A DNA stretch of 64,000 bases from Clostridia bacterium. GTDB taxonomy: Bacteria > Bacillota > Clostridia > Oscillospirales > Acutalibacteraceae. Under the pieces are notes generated by a model that searched no databases, was not told where the DNA came from, and saw nothing but the letters and a program-made list of their open reading frames with translations. The translations under genes were made by a program, and so were the position numbers. The stretch covers positions 20,543-84,542 of the forward strand of contig JAFRJS010000043.1 in assembly GCA_017432165.1 (NCBI GenBank), read 5' to 3'. Positions 45,278-54,536 of the stretch are shown here, piece after piece (position 1 is the stretch's first letter; the number at the start of each line of letters is the position of its first letter).

Positions 45278-47110
45278 ATGTGCGGAATAGTTGGATATAT
45301 TGGAGAAAATAAAAAAGCCGTTCCTTTTTTACTTCAAGGGCTGGAAAAACTTGAATACCGCGGATACGATTCATCGGGAATAGCCGTTTTGAATCAAAAC
45401 GAAATTAAAATAGTAAAAAAGCAAGGCCGATTAAAAGTTATTAAAGATATTTTGGGCAGCAAAGATGATCTGCACTCAAATTTGGGAATTGGCCACACAC
45501 GTTGGGCAACTCACGGCGACCCCTCTGACGTTAATGCTCACCCACATCTTAGCAAATCGGGCAAAATTGCCGTTGTTCACAACGGAATAATAGAAAACTA
45601 CATAAATTTAAAAAAGACTCTTTCTAAAAAAGGGTATGAATTTAAATCTGATACCGACACAGAAGTAGTGGCGCAGTTATTGGACAGCTTATATGAAGGC
45701 AATATGCTCGGTACAATAAAAAAAGCCACGGATCTTCTGGAAGGTTCGTTTGCTCTGGGGATAATTTGCACAGATTATCCCGATACTTTATTCGCCGTAA
45801 AAAAAGACAGCCCGCTTATTATCGGAGTCGGCGAAGATGAAAACTTTATAGCGTCAGATATTCCGGCAGTACTTTCCAAAACCAGAAAAATATGCAGGCT
45901 AAAAGAGAAGCAAATTGCCGTTTTAACCAGCAAAAATATCGACATTTTTGATTTTAGCGGGGGCAAAGCCAAAATGGAAATTTCTGAAATAAACTGGAAC
46001 GTAGATGCCGCAGAAAAAAACAATTACGACCATTTTATGATAAAAGAAATAATGGAACAACCTAAAGTTTTAAACGACACTATTTCGCCAAGATTAAAAG
46101 ACTACTCAATAAAGCTTGATAACCTTAATTTTACCGAGGAATACCTTAAAAATCTTAATAAAATATCAATCGTGGCTTGCGGTTCTGCGTATCATGTGGG
46201 GTGCGTAGCAAAATACTTTATGGAGGAGCTTATCAGAAAACCCGTTGAAGTTGAGCTGGCTTCAGAATTTAGATACCGTTCACCAATTGTAGACAAAAAC
46301 ACACTGGTAATAATAATCAGCCAGTCCGGAGAAACCGCCGACAGTTTAGCCGCACTACGAGAAGCTAAAAAATTGGGCGCACGAGTTCTTTCTGTGGTAA
46401 ATGTTGTAGGAAGTTCCATTGCAAACGAATCGGACGACGTTCTTTACACTTGGGCAGGCCCGGAAATTGCAGTTGCAACTACAAAAGCCTACAGCACACA
46501 GCTATCCCTTATGTATTTAATTGCTCTTTATATTAGCAAAGTTTTAGGAACCATCACAGACGAAAAATACAAAAATCTTATCGAAAACATTAAATTACTC
46601 CCCGAAAAAATAACCGGGATTCTTAAAAAAGCATCTTCTACCGAAGAAATAGCAAAAAAATACTACCAAACCGAAAAAATATTCTTCATCGGCAGAACTT
46701 TAGATTACGCCGTTTGCATGGAAGGCTCTTTAAAATTAAAAGAAATTTCATACATTCATTCCGAAGCTTACGCCGCAGGAGAATTAAAACACGGCACGAT
46801 ATCCCTTATCGATAATAAAACACTTGTCATCGCACTTGCCACACAAGACAAACTATTTGACAAAACAATCAGCAACATAAGAGAAGTAAAATCACGAGGC
46901 GCAACAATTTTACTGATAACCACAGAAGATAAAGCGGATAAAATTTCGGACATTGCCGACGATGTTATTTATATTCCAAAAATTTCGAATATACTCTCCC
47001 CTTCTCTGGCAGTTATACCGATGCAGCTTCTTTCATATTATATAGCCAAATTTAGAGGCTGCGACATAGACAAACCCAGAAACCTTGCAAAATCCGTTAC
47101 AGTGGAATAA
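45278..47110 (+). CDS. glmS: Glutamine--fructose-6-phosphate aminotransferase
   Basis: Makes glucosamine 6-phosphate for wall synthesis. N-terminal Cys2 nucleophile in MCGIVGYIG, amidotransferase domain with GHTRWATHG, two SIS domains with CGSAYHVG, ISQSGETADS and GRTLDYAVCMEGSLKLKE, and the typical end DKPRNLAKSVTVE. 610 aa. The 90-base upstream gap is too short for a glmS ribozyme, and none is seen. Confidence 0.97.
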   Translation: MCGIVGYIGENKKAVPFLLQGLEKLEYRGYDSSGIAVLNQNEIKIVKKQGRLKVIKDILGSKDDLHSNLGIGHTRWATHGDPSDVNAHPHLSKSGKIAVVHNGIIENYINLKKTLSKKGYEFKSDTDTEVVAQLLDSLYEGNMLGTIKKATDLLEGSFALGIICTDYPDTLFAVKKDSPLIIGVGEDENFIASDIPAVLSKTRKICRLKEKQIAVLTSKNIDIFDFSGGKAKMEISEINWNVDAAEKNNYDHFMIKEIMEQPKVLNDTISPRLKDYSIKLDNLNFTEEYLKNLNKISIVACGSAYHVGCVAKYFMEELIRKPVEVELASEFRYRSPIVDKNTLVIIISQSGETADSLAALREAKKLGARVLSVVNVVGSSIANESDDVLYTWAGPEIAVATTKAYSTQLSLMYLIALYISKVLGTITDEKYKNLIENIKLLPEKITGILKKASSTEEIAKKYYQTEKIFFIGRTLDYAVCMEGSLKLKEISYIHSEAYAAGELKHGTISLIDNKTLVIALATQDKLFDKTISNIREVKSRGATILLITTEDKADKISDIADDVIYIPKISNILSPSLAVIPMQLLSYYIAKFRGCDIDKPRNLAKSVTVE

Positions 47111-47124
47111 ATATTAAAACAAAA

Positions 47125-47166
47125 ATCCTTTAACGATTTTTTTACCGTTAAAGGATTAATTTTTTT
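47125..47166. terminator. Bidirectional terminator after glmS
   Basis: ATCCTTTAACG and CGTTAAAGGAT form a perfect 11-bp stem followed by TAATTTTTTT; A-rich on the other side. Confidence 0.9.
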
Positions 47167-47178
47167 GCTTTTTAAAAA

Positions 47179-47592
47179 TTAATTTAATATGCCTATATTC
47201 CCATTTTTCACTTTTTTCGCTTCTTCTTCCAAATTTGACAATAATTCTTTAGTAATATTATCTATTAATTGAACCATACTAACAAATTCCGTTTTATACG
47301 TACTATATTTTTCCCACTTTGCTTTTTTGGCGAATACTTCGCTACATTTTTCTACCATTATTTTAAGTTTTTCAACTTTTTCTTGTAAACTATTTGAATT
47401 ATAATATTCTTTATTTGCTTCTCTAAATTTACCTAAATGCTTCTCCCAAAACTTTTTATATTCCAAAAATGGAAAAGTTTCCACTTTGGTTGGATCTTTT
47501 ACTTCTTCTTTTAACTCCCTAAGATACCTGCTTTTTAAAGAACTTAATTTACTAACAAGATTTTTTGCTTCATCAATAACAGTTTTCGGCAT
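47179..47592 (-). CDS. Small coiled-coil protein of unknown function (137 aa)
   Basis: Not recognised. Helical, charged, Lys/Glu-rich with heptad spacing at about 5-30 and 70-125. It starts at ATG 47592; the sequence TGATTTTTATGCCGAA across the start is identical in the orphan at 14329-14676, and both have TTGACA-16-TATAAT promoters, so they look like members of one dispersed family. No signal peptide or membrane helix. Confidence 0.7.
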   Translation of the reverse strand: MPKTVIDEAKNLVSKLSSLKSRYLRELKEEVKDPTKVETFPFLEYKKFWEKHLGKFREANKEYYNSNSLQEKVEKLKIMVEKCSEVFAKKAKWEKYSTYKTEFVSMVQLIDNITKELLSNLEEEAKKVKNGNIGILN

Positions 47593-47625
47593 AAAAATCA
47601 CCCAACTTTCTTAATATTTAAATAA

Positions 47626-47653
47626 ATTATACATTTTTTTCGAAATTTGTCAA
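47626..47653 (-). promoter_or_regulatory. Consensus promoter of the coiled-coil gene
   Basis: Minus strand TTGACA (47648-47653), 16 bases, TATAAT (47626-47631), about 34 bases before the start. Confidence 0.8.
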
Positions 47654-47704
47654 TAATAAAAATGCATAATTTTTAAAAAAACTAAAAATAAAGAAAAAAC
47701 TATT

Positions 47705-48694
47705 TTAAATAGCCTTGTTTTTTGCCGCACCAAGCGGATTTGAGTTTATTGCATTTTGAATTTGTTTACTGCACACATGAGTATATATTTCTGTGGTACC
47801 TAAATTTTCATGCCCCAGAATTTCTTTTAGTATTCTAATATCTGTATTACCATATTGATACATAAGAGTGGCCGCCGTATGCCTTAATTTATGCACGGAA
47901 TAGCCCATTCCGCTAAGCCCGGCTAAATCCAGATATTTATTAACTAAATGCTGAACTGTTTTTGGGCTTATTCTTTTTAGATGTCTGCTTATAAAAAAGG
48001 CATTTTTTTCTTTTAAACCATCAACCGGACGTACTTTTTTATATTTTTCAATAGCTTCTTTACAAGCATCATTTATGTACACGATTCTTTCTTTGTTTCC
48101 CTTTCCGATAAGCCGAAGCGTACCATCTGCTCTTATATCGTTAAAATTAATTCCAACAAGTTCCGAAAGACGCATTCCGCAATTTAAAAACAGAGTAATT
48201 ATGCAGTAATCACGTTCTTTGAATTCGCCACCGTTTTCCAAAACAGTATTTAAAAGTTTAAAACTTTGCTCCAAATTTAAAAACTTGGGCAATCTTTTCC
48301 CCAATTTAGCGGTTTCAAGTTCTTTTACGGGGCTTGACTCCAAAAGAGAAAGTTTATTTGTAAGATAATCAAAAAACACCCTTAAGCTGGAGGCTTTTCT
48401 GGCACGGGCGGCCTCGTGATTCCCTCTTTTATCAAGCAAATAATTCATATATTCAAAAACATCAATCAGCGTAATTGTTTTTATAAATTCTATGTCTATA
48501 TCATTAATAGCTATATCCTCAAATTCTGTATTATTATTCACCGCATGACGTTTTACTTTCATGTATCTAAAAAAAGTACGAAGGTCCAAAAAATATTCCT
48601 CCACCGTTTTTGGTGATTTTCCTTTAACGGTTTGAAGATACCCTAAAAATTTTTTCATAAGCAAAGGAGATTCATTTAAAATACTTTCTTTCAT
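47705..48694 (-). CDS. Tyrosine recombinase (XerC/XerD-like)
   Basis: Site-specific recombinase. N-terminal SAM-like core-binding domain (about 10-115), then the catalytic domain with Arg in LNCGMRLSEL, Lys region LIGKGNKERIV, HKLRHTAAT, LGHENLGTTEIYTHV (His and Tyr nucleophile). About 329 aa from ATG 48694 after AAGGAGGG. It could be the chromosome-dimer resolvase or an element integrase; the neighbouring tRNA genes are a typical integration context, but no att duplication was seen. Confidence 0.88.
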   Translation of the reverse strand: MKESILNESPLLMKKFLGYLQTVKGKSPKTVEEYFLDLRTFFRYMKVKRHAVNNNTEFEDIAINDIDIEFIKTITLIDVFEYMNYLLDKRGNHEAARARKASSLRVFFDYLTNKLSLLESSPVKELETAKLGKRLPKFLNLEQSFKLLNTVLENGGEFKERDYCIITLFLNCGMRLSELVGINFNDIRADGTLRLIGKGNKERIVYINDACKEAIEKYKKVRPVDGLKEKNAFFISRHLKRISPKTVQHLVNKYLDLAGLSGMGYSVHKLRHTAATLMYQYGNTDIRILKEILGHENLGTTEIYTHVCSKQIQNAINSNPLGAAKNKAI

Positions 48695-48710
48695 TTTTCC
48701 CTCCTTAAAC

Positions 48711-48751
48711 ATTAAAGATACTCAACATAAATAAATAAGCCAAGTATCTTT
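48711..48751 (-). terminator. Hairpin between the tRNAs and the recombinase gene
   Basis: AAAGATACT and AGTATCTTT form a 9-bp stem with a loop of about 20 bases; the following T-run is weak, so termination is uncertain. Confidence 0.4.
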
Positions 48752-48769
48752 ATAAATTTATATTAACTT

Positions 48770-48845
<76 letters not shown>

Positions 48846-48851
48846 AAAACG

Positions 48852-48927
48852 TGGCAGGGGCAGAAGGACTCGAACCCTCGACACGCGGTTTTGGAGACCG
48901 CTGCTCTACCAACTGAGCTATACCCCT
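48852..48927 (-). tRNA. tRNA-Trp (anticodon CCA)
   Basis: Acceptor AGGGGTA/TGCCCCT, anticodon stem GCGGT/ACCGC with loop CTCCAAA, discriminator G and encoded CCA. Co-transcribed with tRNA-Thr(GGT). Confidence 0.96.
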
Positions 48928-48955
48928 AAACGTGTATAAACACCGTGCAATTGTA

Positions 48956-48984
48956 ATTATACACTTAGAAAAAAGCGATGTCAA
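48956..48984 (-). promoter_or_regulatory. Promoter of the tRNA-Trp/tRNA-Thr pair
   Basis: Minus strand TTGACA (48979-48984), 17 bases, TATAAT (48956-48961). Confidence 0.85.
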
Positions 48985-48992
48985 TAATTAAT

Positions 48993-49823
48993 TTACACTA
49001 TTGATATAAACGCCGCGCTTCCCCCTCGTTTCCCATTTGTGGCACGGTGAGAAAACAGCAAATCATGATTACATTTTGTACACACGTCGGATTTTACTAT
49101 GTTTTCTTTCAAAACACCTTCTTTTAAAAGTATCTGCTTATTTACTTCCAATAAATCTATATTTGCTTTGTCGCTGTTTTTATCATATCGTTTTAAATAT
49201 GTTTTTGGCAAACCAAGCTTTTCAAATTCTGGTAAAATATCTGTAGACACTTCAAAACAGCACTGCCCTATTGCAGGCCCCAAAGAACAAATTAAATCAC
49301 TCGGCGAAGAACCATACTCCAGCACAAATTTTTCCACAAGTTTTTTTGCAATTTCTTGAACGGTACCTTTCCACCCCGCATGAGCAAGACCAACAACTTT
49401 TTTCACACTGTCCACCATAAATATCGCCGGACAATCAGCATGAAAAGTAGCTAAAGTTACGCCTTTAATATCTGTAATAAGGCCGTCTATACCGGAAAAT
49501 TTTCTGCTGTTTAGTGTGCCGGATTTAATATCATTTTCATAAATGCATTTAATTTTACTGCCGTGAATTTGAGAAGTAAGAACCAGCTTTTCCATATTAA
49601 AATCCAAGGCCTCACAAAAAATTTTATAATTTTCTTCCACATTTTCTGCTATGTCTCCCTGAGAGTAACTCAAATTCATAGATTTAAATTGTCCCCTACT
49701 TACTCCGCCCAATCTGGTTGAAAAGCAATGCTTTAAAAAACTAAACTTTTCTAAGTTTTTAAAAGTAAGGTACCCCACTGCGTTTTTAAAATTAATGTTC
49801 ATTGTTTGACTTTGAAATTTCAT
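48993..49823 (-). CDS. pgeF: Purine nucleoside phosphorylase/peptidoglycan editing factor (laccase-domain, YfiH/YlmD)
   Basis: Cytosolic zinc enzyme of the multicopper polyphenol oxidase-like family. Metal ligands are seen in TFHADCPAIF (near 130), GLAHAGWKGT (near 147) and the final CTKCNHDLLFSHRATNGKRG. 276 aa. The family is reported to act on purine nucleosides or to edit wall precursors; which applies here is open. Confidence 0.92.
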   Translation of the reverse strand: MKFQSQTMNINFKNAVGYLTFKNLEKFSFLKHCFSTRLGGVSRGQFKSMNLSYSQGDIAENVEENYKIFCEALDFNMEKLVLTSQIHGSKIKCIYENDIKSGTLNSRKFSGIDGLITDIKGVTLATFHADCPAIFMVDSVKKVVGLAHAGWKGTVQEIAKKLVEKFVLEYGSSPSDLICSLGPAIGQCCFEVSTDILPEFEKLGLPKTYLKRYDKNSDKANIDLLEVNKQILLKEGVLKENIVKSDVCTKCNHDLLFSHRATNGKRGGSAAFISIV

Positions 49824-49913
49824 AAGTTCTCCTTTTATAATTTTGCAGATTGTATAATTAAATTTAAAATGATAATATATAACTAAAATATATTCACGAA
49901 AGATGGTGTTAAT

Positions 49914-50870
49914 TTGATTGCTGCACTAATAATTATTGCTTCTTTATTTTTGCTTATTTTTATTGTTTGCGGCGTTGTTGCGGGATATTTATATAATTTA
50001 ATTATTTGCCCTTCGAGCGACAAATCTATAATACTTTTAGCGCCACACAATAAGAAAAATTCATTTTTAAGCAAAGAAAACGATCAAAATATGCCCTGTA
50101 AAATGCCGTTTAAAAACAATTCACAAAGTGTGTATATTAAATCTTACGATGGCCTTAAACTGCATGCGTATGCTTTAAAAAATCATGCACTTAGCAACAG
50201 CTGGGTCATCATGTGCCATGGGTACAGCGGGAATGCACTGCGGCTTAAAAGGGCAGCCGCGCTTTTCTATAAAATGGGTTTAAATGTGCTGGCACCAGAT
50301 GCAAGAGGTCACGGCAAAAGCGAGGGGAAATACATCGGAATGGGCTGGCACGAAAGACTTGACGTTATAAGCTGGGTTAATTTAATTATTTCCAAAAATA
50401 AAGATGCAAAAATTGTTTTATATGGTGTTTCTATGGGCGGAGCAACCGTTGCTATGGCTTCGGGAGAGAATTTGCCTAAAAATATAAAGTGTATAATAGA
50501 AGATTGCGGATACACAAGCGTATGGAGTGAACTAAATTATCAATTTAGGAAATTTTTAAAATCAAAATTTAAGCTTACTTCAAACCTTATTTTAAATTTG
50601 ATCTCCTTGGAAACAAAAATACGGGCAAAATACTCATTTAAAGAGGCCGATGCATTAAAACAAGTAAAAAAATCAAAAACGCCGATGCTTTTTATTCATG
50701 GGTCAAAAGATAAATTTGTGCCAACATTCATGGCAGATAAATTATACGATGCCGCCACCTGCAAAAAAGAAAAATTAATAATTGAGGGTGCCGCACATGC
50801 GGAATCCTATGAATTCAGCCCGGGGCTTTACGAAAAAGCCGTTAAAAATTTTATTGAAGAAAATTTATAA
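49914..50870 (+). CDS. Membrane-anchored alpha/beta hydrolase
   Basis: N-terminal helix (about 2-30), then an alpha/beta hydrolase: oxyanion region MCHGYSGNALR near 103, nucleophile elbow LYGVSMGG near 172, Asp in HGSKDKFVP near 265 and His in GAAHAES near 290. 318 aa from TTG 49914. Similar to YfhR-type proteins; substrate unknown. Its stop lies two bases from the stop of the convergent gene. Confidence 0.85.
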   Translation: MIAALIIIASLFLLIFIVCGVVAGYLYNLIICPSSDKSIILLAPHNKKNSFLSKENDQNMPCKMPFKNNSQSVYIKSYDGLKLHAYALKNHALSNSWVIMCHGYSGNALRLKRAAALFYKMGLNVLAPDARGHGKSEGKYIGMGWHERLDVISWVNLIISKNKDAKIVLYGVSMGGATVAMASGENLPKNIKCIIEDCGYTSVWSELNYQFRKFLKSKFKLTSNLILNLISLETKIRAKYSFKEADALKQVKKSKTPMLFIHGSKDKFVPTFMADKLYDAATCKKEKLIIEGAAHAESYEFSPGLYEKAVKNFIEENL

Positions 50871-50872
50871 TT

Positions 50873-51622
50873 TTAAGCTATTGTAAATCCAAAAGCCGGC
50901 ATAAATTCTTTTATAAAATAGTCCACTTCCGGATACTGCTTGGACATGGTTTTTAATTTTTCTGTAATCGTATCCAGAGGTTTATTAAAATCGGGATTAT
51001 TTAAACTTTTTTCCCTTAAGCATTTAATAAGTGCCGAAAGTATATCTGCGTTTTTTACTATTTGCCAAAGCTCTTTTTCTTCTTCCGTGTGACTCAAAAG
51101 AGGCCTGAAATCATCTTTAAACTCTTCCGGAAGCATTGAAATCATCTCGCTAACTGCCACTTGTTCGATTTTATCGTAAAGTGGTTTCATTTCTGTTCCA
51201 AAATACTTAACAGGCGAAGGCATATCACCGGTTATTAGCTCAGGGGTATCGTGATACAGCCCCAAAAGTGCCGCTCTTTCTGCGTTTACTTTCCCGCCGA
51301 ATTTTTTGTTTTTTATAACCGCCAAAGCATGCGCCAAAAATGCAACTTCTGCGCTATGATCTGCTAAATCTTCGGATTCGTTATTTTTAAAAAGCGCCCA
51401 ACGGTTTACATATCTAAGCCTGGAAATAAAACTAAAAAACGAATTTTCTTTATCAGAAGTCCCGTCAAAATTTGTGGGTATATCACTGCTCAAGCACCGA
51501 ATGTTTTTACCGGCTTTTTCAGTTTCCGGCGGATCTGCATAGACGCATGGTAAAGAAAGGCAAAAGCATGTACAAAAAGCTGCTAATTTCAATGTGTTTT
51601 TTAAATAATTATTCTTTTTCAT
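50873..51622 (-). CDS. Exported YfbR-like HD-domain 5'-nucleotidase
   Basis: HD phosphohydrolase closely following E. coli YfbR. With an offset of 56, all known YfbR active-site positions are present at the same spacing: RW (74-75), H89, H124-D125, E128, D133 and D193. Unlike YfbR it begins with a clear signal peptide (KKNNYLKN, hydrophobic 11-27, cleavage after VYA near 29) and a linker of about 30 residues. It should therefore be secreted, where it could dephosphorylate nucleotides for salvage or act on host or neighbour nucleotides. 249 aa. Confidence 0.85.
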   Translation of the reverse strand: MKKNNYLKNTLKLAAFCTCFCLSLPCVYADPPETEKAGKNIRCLSSDIPTNFDGTSDKENSFFSFISRLRYVNRWALFKNNESEDLADHSAEVAFLAHALAVIKNKKFGGKVNAERAALLGLYHDTPELITGDMPSPVKYFGTEMKPLYDKIEQVAVSEMISMLPEEFKDDFRPLLSHTEEEKELWQIVKNADILSALIKCLREKSLNNPDFNKPLDTITEKLKTMSKQYPEVDYFIKEFMPAFGFTIA

Positions 51623-51651
51623 TAAATTAAAAGTCCTTTTCTAAAAATATT

Positions 51652-53742
51652 TTAAACACTAAAAAGTATGTCATCGTAAGTAGGATATGGCCAATAAGAT
51701 CTTGGCATGTTAAATTCCATTGTGTCTACTATGTTTCTAAGTTTATTCATGTTTTCTAAAACATCTTCTTTGTATTTATCGGCCTTTTCCACCAAATCAT
51801 ACGTTTTTTTGGCGACTTCTAGTGTATCTATCAAATCACTTAGTGTTTTACTTGCTTTTGAAGTAAGGTCAGAAAGAGTTTTTAAATTTTCCATTTCATA
51901 CTCAGAGGAAATCGCCGCACCTATTTTGTTTTTGTTTAATATCTCGCTGCTAAGCTCTTTTGTATAACTGCAAACAGCAGGCAAAATCTCGTTTTTTACC
52001 ATATTTATCATCGTTTTGGCCTCAATGTGAATAACTTTGCAGTAGTTTTCCATATGTATTTCGCACCTTGAAATAAGCTCTCTGTGAGATAATACTTTAT
52101 GAGTGGTAAACAGCTTAACATTTTTTTCATCAAGAGAATGTTTAAGCGCATCAACTGTTGTTTTATAATTGCAAAGCCCACGGGCATTTGCTTCTTTTTC
52201 CCATTCTTTGGAATAGCTGTTACCATTAAATATAACTCTTTTGTGTTTTTTTATGGTTCTTTGCAAAAGATCGTTAAGGTCTTTTTCTATATTATCTGAT
52301 TTTTCCAGTTCATCTGCAAACTCCTTTAAAGATTGCGCCGTTATTATATTAAGTATCATGTTTGTCGCTGCAATAGATTGCGCAGAGCCAACCATTCTAA
52401 ACTCAAATTTATTTCCGGTAAATGCAAAAGGAGACGTGCGGTTTCTGTCTGAAGTGTCGCAAGGAAAAGCCGGCAAAACATCTAAACCAACGTAGAATTC
52501 ACCGCGTTTTTTTCTGTTATATATTTTACCTTCTTCAATAGATTCCAAAATTTCCATAATATCTTCCCCAAGATATACAGAAACAATAGACGGCGGGGCT
52601 TCGTCTCCGCCCAAACGACAATCATTACCTGCGGAAGAAATAGAAATCCTAAGAAGGTCGGCGTATTCATCAACGGCTTTAATCATAGCACAAAGAAACA
52701 CCAAAAACTGAGCATTATCTCTTGGTGAAATTCCGGGTTCAAAAAGATTCACCCCCGTATCCGCCGAAAGCGACCAGTTATTGTGTTTTCCGCTGCCGTT
52801 TATTCCTTTAAATGGTTTTTCATGAAGCAAGCAAACCAAATTGTGTTTTTCCGCAACCTGTTTTAACGTTTCCATTATTATGTGGTTTTGGTCTGCGGCA
52901 TGGTTGGAAAAAGTATGTATCTGCGCGACTTCATGCTGAGCCGGTGCTACTTCGTTGTGCTTTGTTTTAGAGGGAACACCCAATTTCCAAAGTTCTTCAT
53001 CAAGCTCTTGCATAAAATCGGAAACCCTTGGTTTAAGAGCGGTAAAGTAGTGATCAGAAAGGTCTTGTGCTTTAACGGGTTTTGCACCAAAAAGAGTCCT
53101 GCCACAAAAAATTATATCTTTGCGTTTTTTATAAACTTCTTTATCTATTAAAAAGTACTCTTGCTCGGCACCCATTGATGGCGTAACTTTTTTTACACTG
53201 TTGTTGCCAAGTATCTTTAAAACTCTCAGAGCCTGTTTATTAACCGCATACATAGATTTGAGAAGGGGCGTTTTTTCGTCCAGTACTTCCCCACTATATG
53301 AGCAAAAGAACGTAGGTATATACAAAGATTTATTTTTTACAAAAGCGTACGATGTAGGGTCCCAAGAGGTGTATCCCCTGGCTTCGAATGTTGCTCTGAG
53401 GCCTCCAGACGGCAAACTGGAGGCATCAGATTCACCTTTTATGAGTTCTTTAACCGAAAAGCTCATTTTTGCGTTACCGTTATCATCAAATTCCAAAAAG
53501 CTGTTATGCTTTTCGGCTGTTATTTCCGTTAATGGCTGGAACCAATGCGTAAAATGCGTTGCTCCTTTTTCTATCGCCCAAGATTTCATTGCCCGTGCAA
53601 CAAATTCCCCCGTTTTAACATCTATTGGGGAATTCTCATTAATAGATTTTTTTAAATTTTCGTATACTTCACACGGCAATAATTTTTTCATTACTTCTTC
53701 ATTAAAAACCATGCTTCCAAACATTTCCGGAATACTTGCCAT
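51652..53742 (-). CDS. glnN: Glutamine synthetase, type III
   Basis: Ammonia assimilation. About 696 aa, the GSIII size. Family motifs include GATHFTHWFQPLT, GGLRATFEARGYTSWDPTS, GAEQEYFLID, KTKHNEVAPAQHEVA, HEKPFKGINGSGKHNNWS and SAGNDCRLGGDEAPP. The open frame runs to 53802, but the start MASIPEM at 53742 has AGCAGG upstream. Single gene. GSIII is common in Clostridia and Bacteroidetes. Confidence 0.96.
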   Translation of the reverse strand: MASIPEMFGSMVFNEEVMKKLLPCEVYENLKKSINENSPIDVKTGEFVARAMKSWAIEKGATHFTHWFQPLTEITAEKHNSFLEFDDNGNAKMSFSVKELIKGESDASSLPSGGLRATFEARGYTSWDPTSYAFVKNKSLYIPTFFCSYSGEVLDEKTPLLKSMYAVNKQALRVLKILGNNSVKKVTPSMGAEQEYFLIDKEVYKKRKDIIFCGRTLFGAKPVKAQDLSDHYFTALKPRVSDFMQELDEELWKLGVPSKTKHNEVAPAQHEVAQIHTFSNHAADQNHIIMETLKQVAEKHNLVCLLHEKPFKGINGSGKHNNWSLSADTGVNLFEPGISPRDNAQFLVFLCAMIKAVDEYADLLRISISSAGNDCRLGGDEAPPSIVSVYLGEDIMEILESIEEGKIYNRKKRGEFYVGLDVLPAFPCDTSDRNRTSPFAFTGNKFEFRMVGSAQSIAATNMILNIITAQSLKEFADELEKSDNIEKDLNDLLQRTIKKHKRVIFNGNSYSKEWEKEANARGLCNYKTTVDALKHSLDEKNVKLFTTHKVLSHRELISRCEIHMENYCKVIHIEAKTMINMVKNEILPAVCSYTKELSSEILNKNKIGAAISSEYEMENLKTLSDLTSKASKTLSDLIDTLEVAKKTYDLVEKADKYKEDVLENMNKLRNIVDTMEFNMPRSYWPYPTYDDILFSV

Positions 53743-53890
53743 TTTTAATAACCTGCTTTCTTTATAATTTTTACACAACAAAACAATTATATACCATAAC
53801 AATTATGGGTTCAATAATCTTTTAAACGCTTTAAAATTAATTTTATTTATAAATATCAGGCTAAAAAATTGGCTTTTTAAATTAATAAAA

Positions 53891-54352
53891 TCAGTTAAGA
53901 AGTGCTATGCTTAAATTTAAATACGCAGCAAAAGTAAGCCACAAAATATACGGAATATTAAGATATGCCGCAGCTGGTTTAATATCATAAAAAAGTTTAA
54001 TCATCCAAACTACCAAAATCCACAAAACAACTAAAATCACAAATGCCGGGTAAAACATACGGCCGCCAAAAAATGCAAACGGCCACAAAAAATTAATTGC
54101 CAGCTGCACAAAATAAACAGCAAGCGCTTTGTCTTTTAAGGGCGACCCAGATTCATAAATAATATAAGCAGAAATACCCATTAAAGTGTACAGAATTGCC
54201 CAAGCAATCGGGAACAAAACAGACGGCGGAGCAAATTTTGGCAAAACAATATCGTCGTAAACAGACATTGAATTCCTGGTTAAAAAGCCAACAATCGCTC
54301 CCCCACCCAAAGATATTAATAAGCTAATTATTAAAGGTTTTATTTTAATCAT
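53891..54352 (-). CDS. tspO: TspO/MBR family membrane protein
   Basis: Five-helix tryptophan-rich sensory protein family: LPKFAPPSVLFPIAWAILYTLMGISAYI and LAINFLWPFAFFGGRM are diagnostic. 153 aa. Ligands in relatives include porphyrins; the role here is unknown. Some usual Trp positions are replaced (PAWVF-type motif reads PIAWAIL). Confidence 0.9.
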   Translation of the reverse strand: MIKIKPLIISLLISLGGGAIVGFLTRNSMSVYDDIVLPKFAPPSVLFPIAWAILYTLMGISAYIIYESGSPLKDKALAVYFVQLAINFLWPFAFFGGRMFYPAFVILVVLWILVVWMIKLFYDIKPAAAYLNIPYILWLTFAAYLNLSIALLN

Positions 54353-54431
54353 TCAACCAGTCCTTTTTCAAAATATATTTATATTATATGCTATATAATA
54401 AATTCTATTATCAATAACTATTTTATATTAC

Positions 54432-54460
54432 AAAAAACCGCACCAAAAACTGATGCGGTT
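54432..54460 (-). terminator. Terminator of the secreted nuclease-like gene
   Basis: AACCGCA and TGCGGTT enclose an 11-base loop; the minus strand continues with T-rich sequence. Confidence 0.75.
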
Positions 54461-54536
54461 TAAAATTTTATACTATATATTCTGCTTTTTAAAGGAGTAT
54501 AGTTATCCTCGTCTTTAAATCTTTGTGTACCTCACA

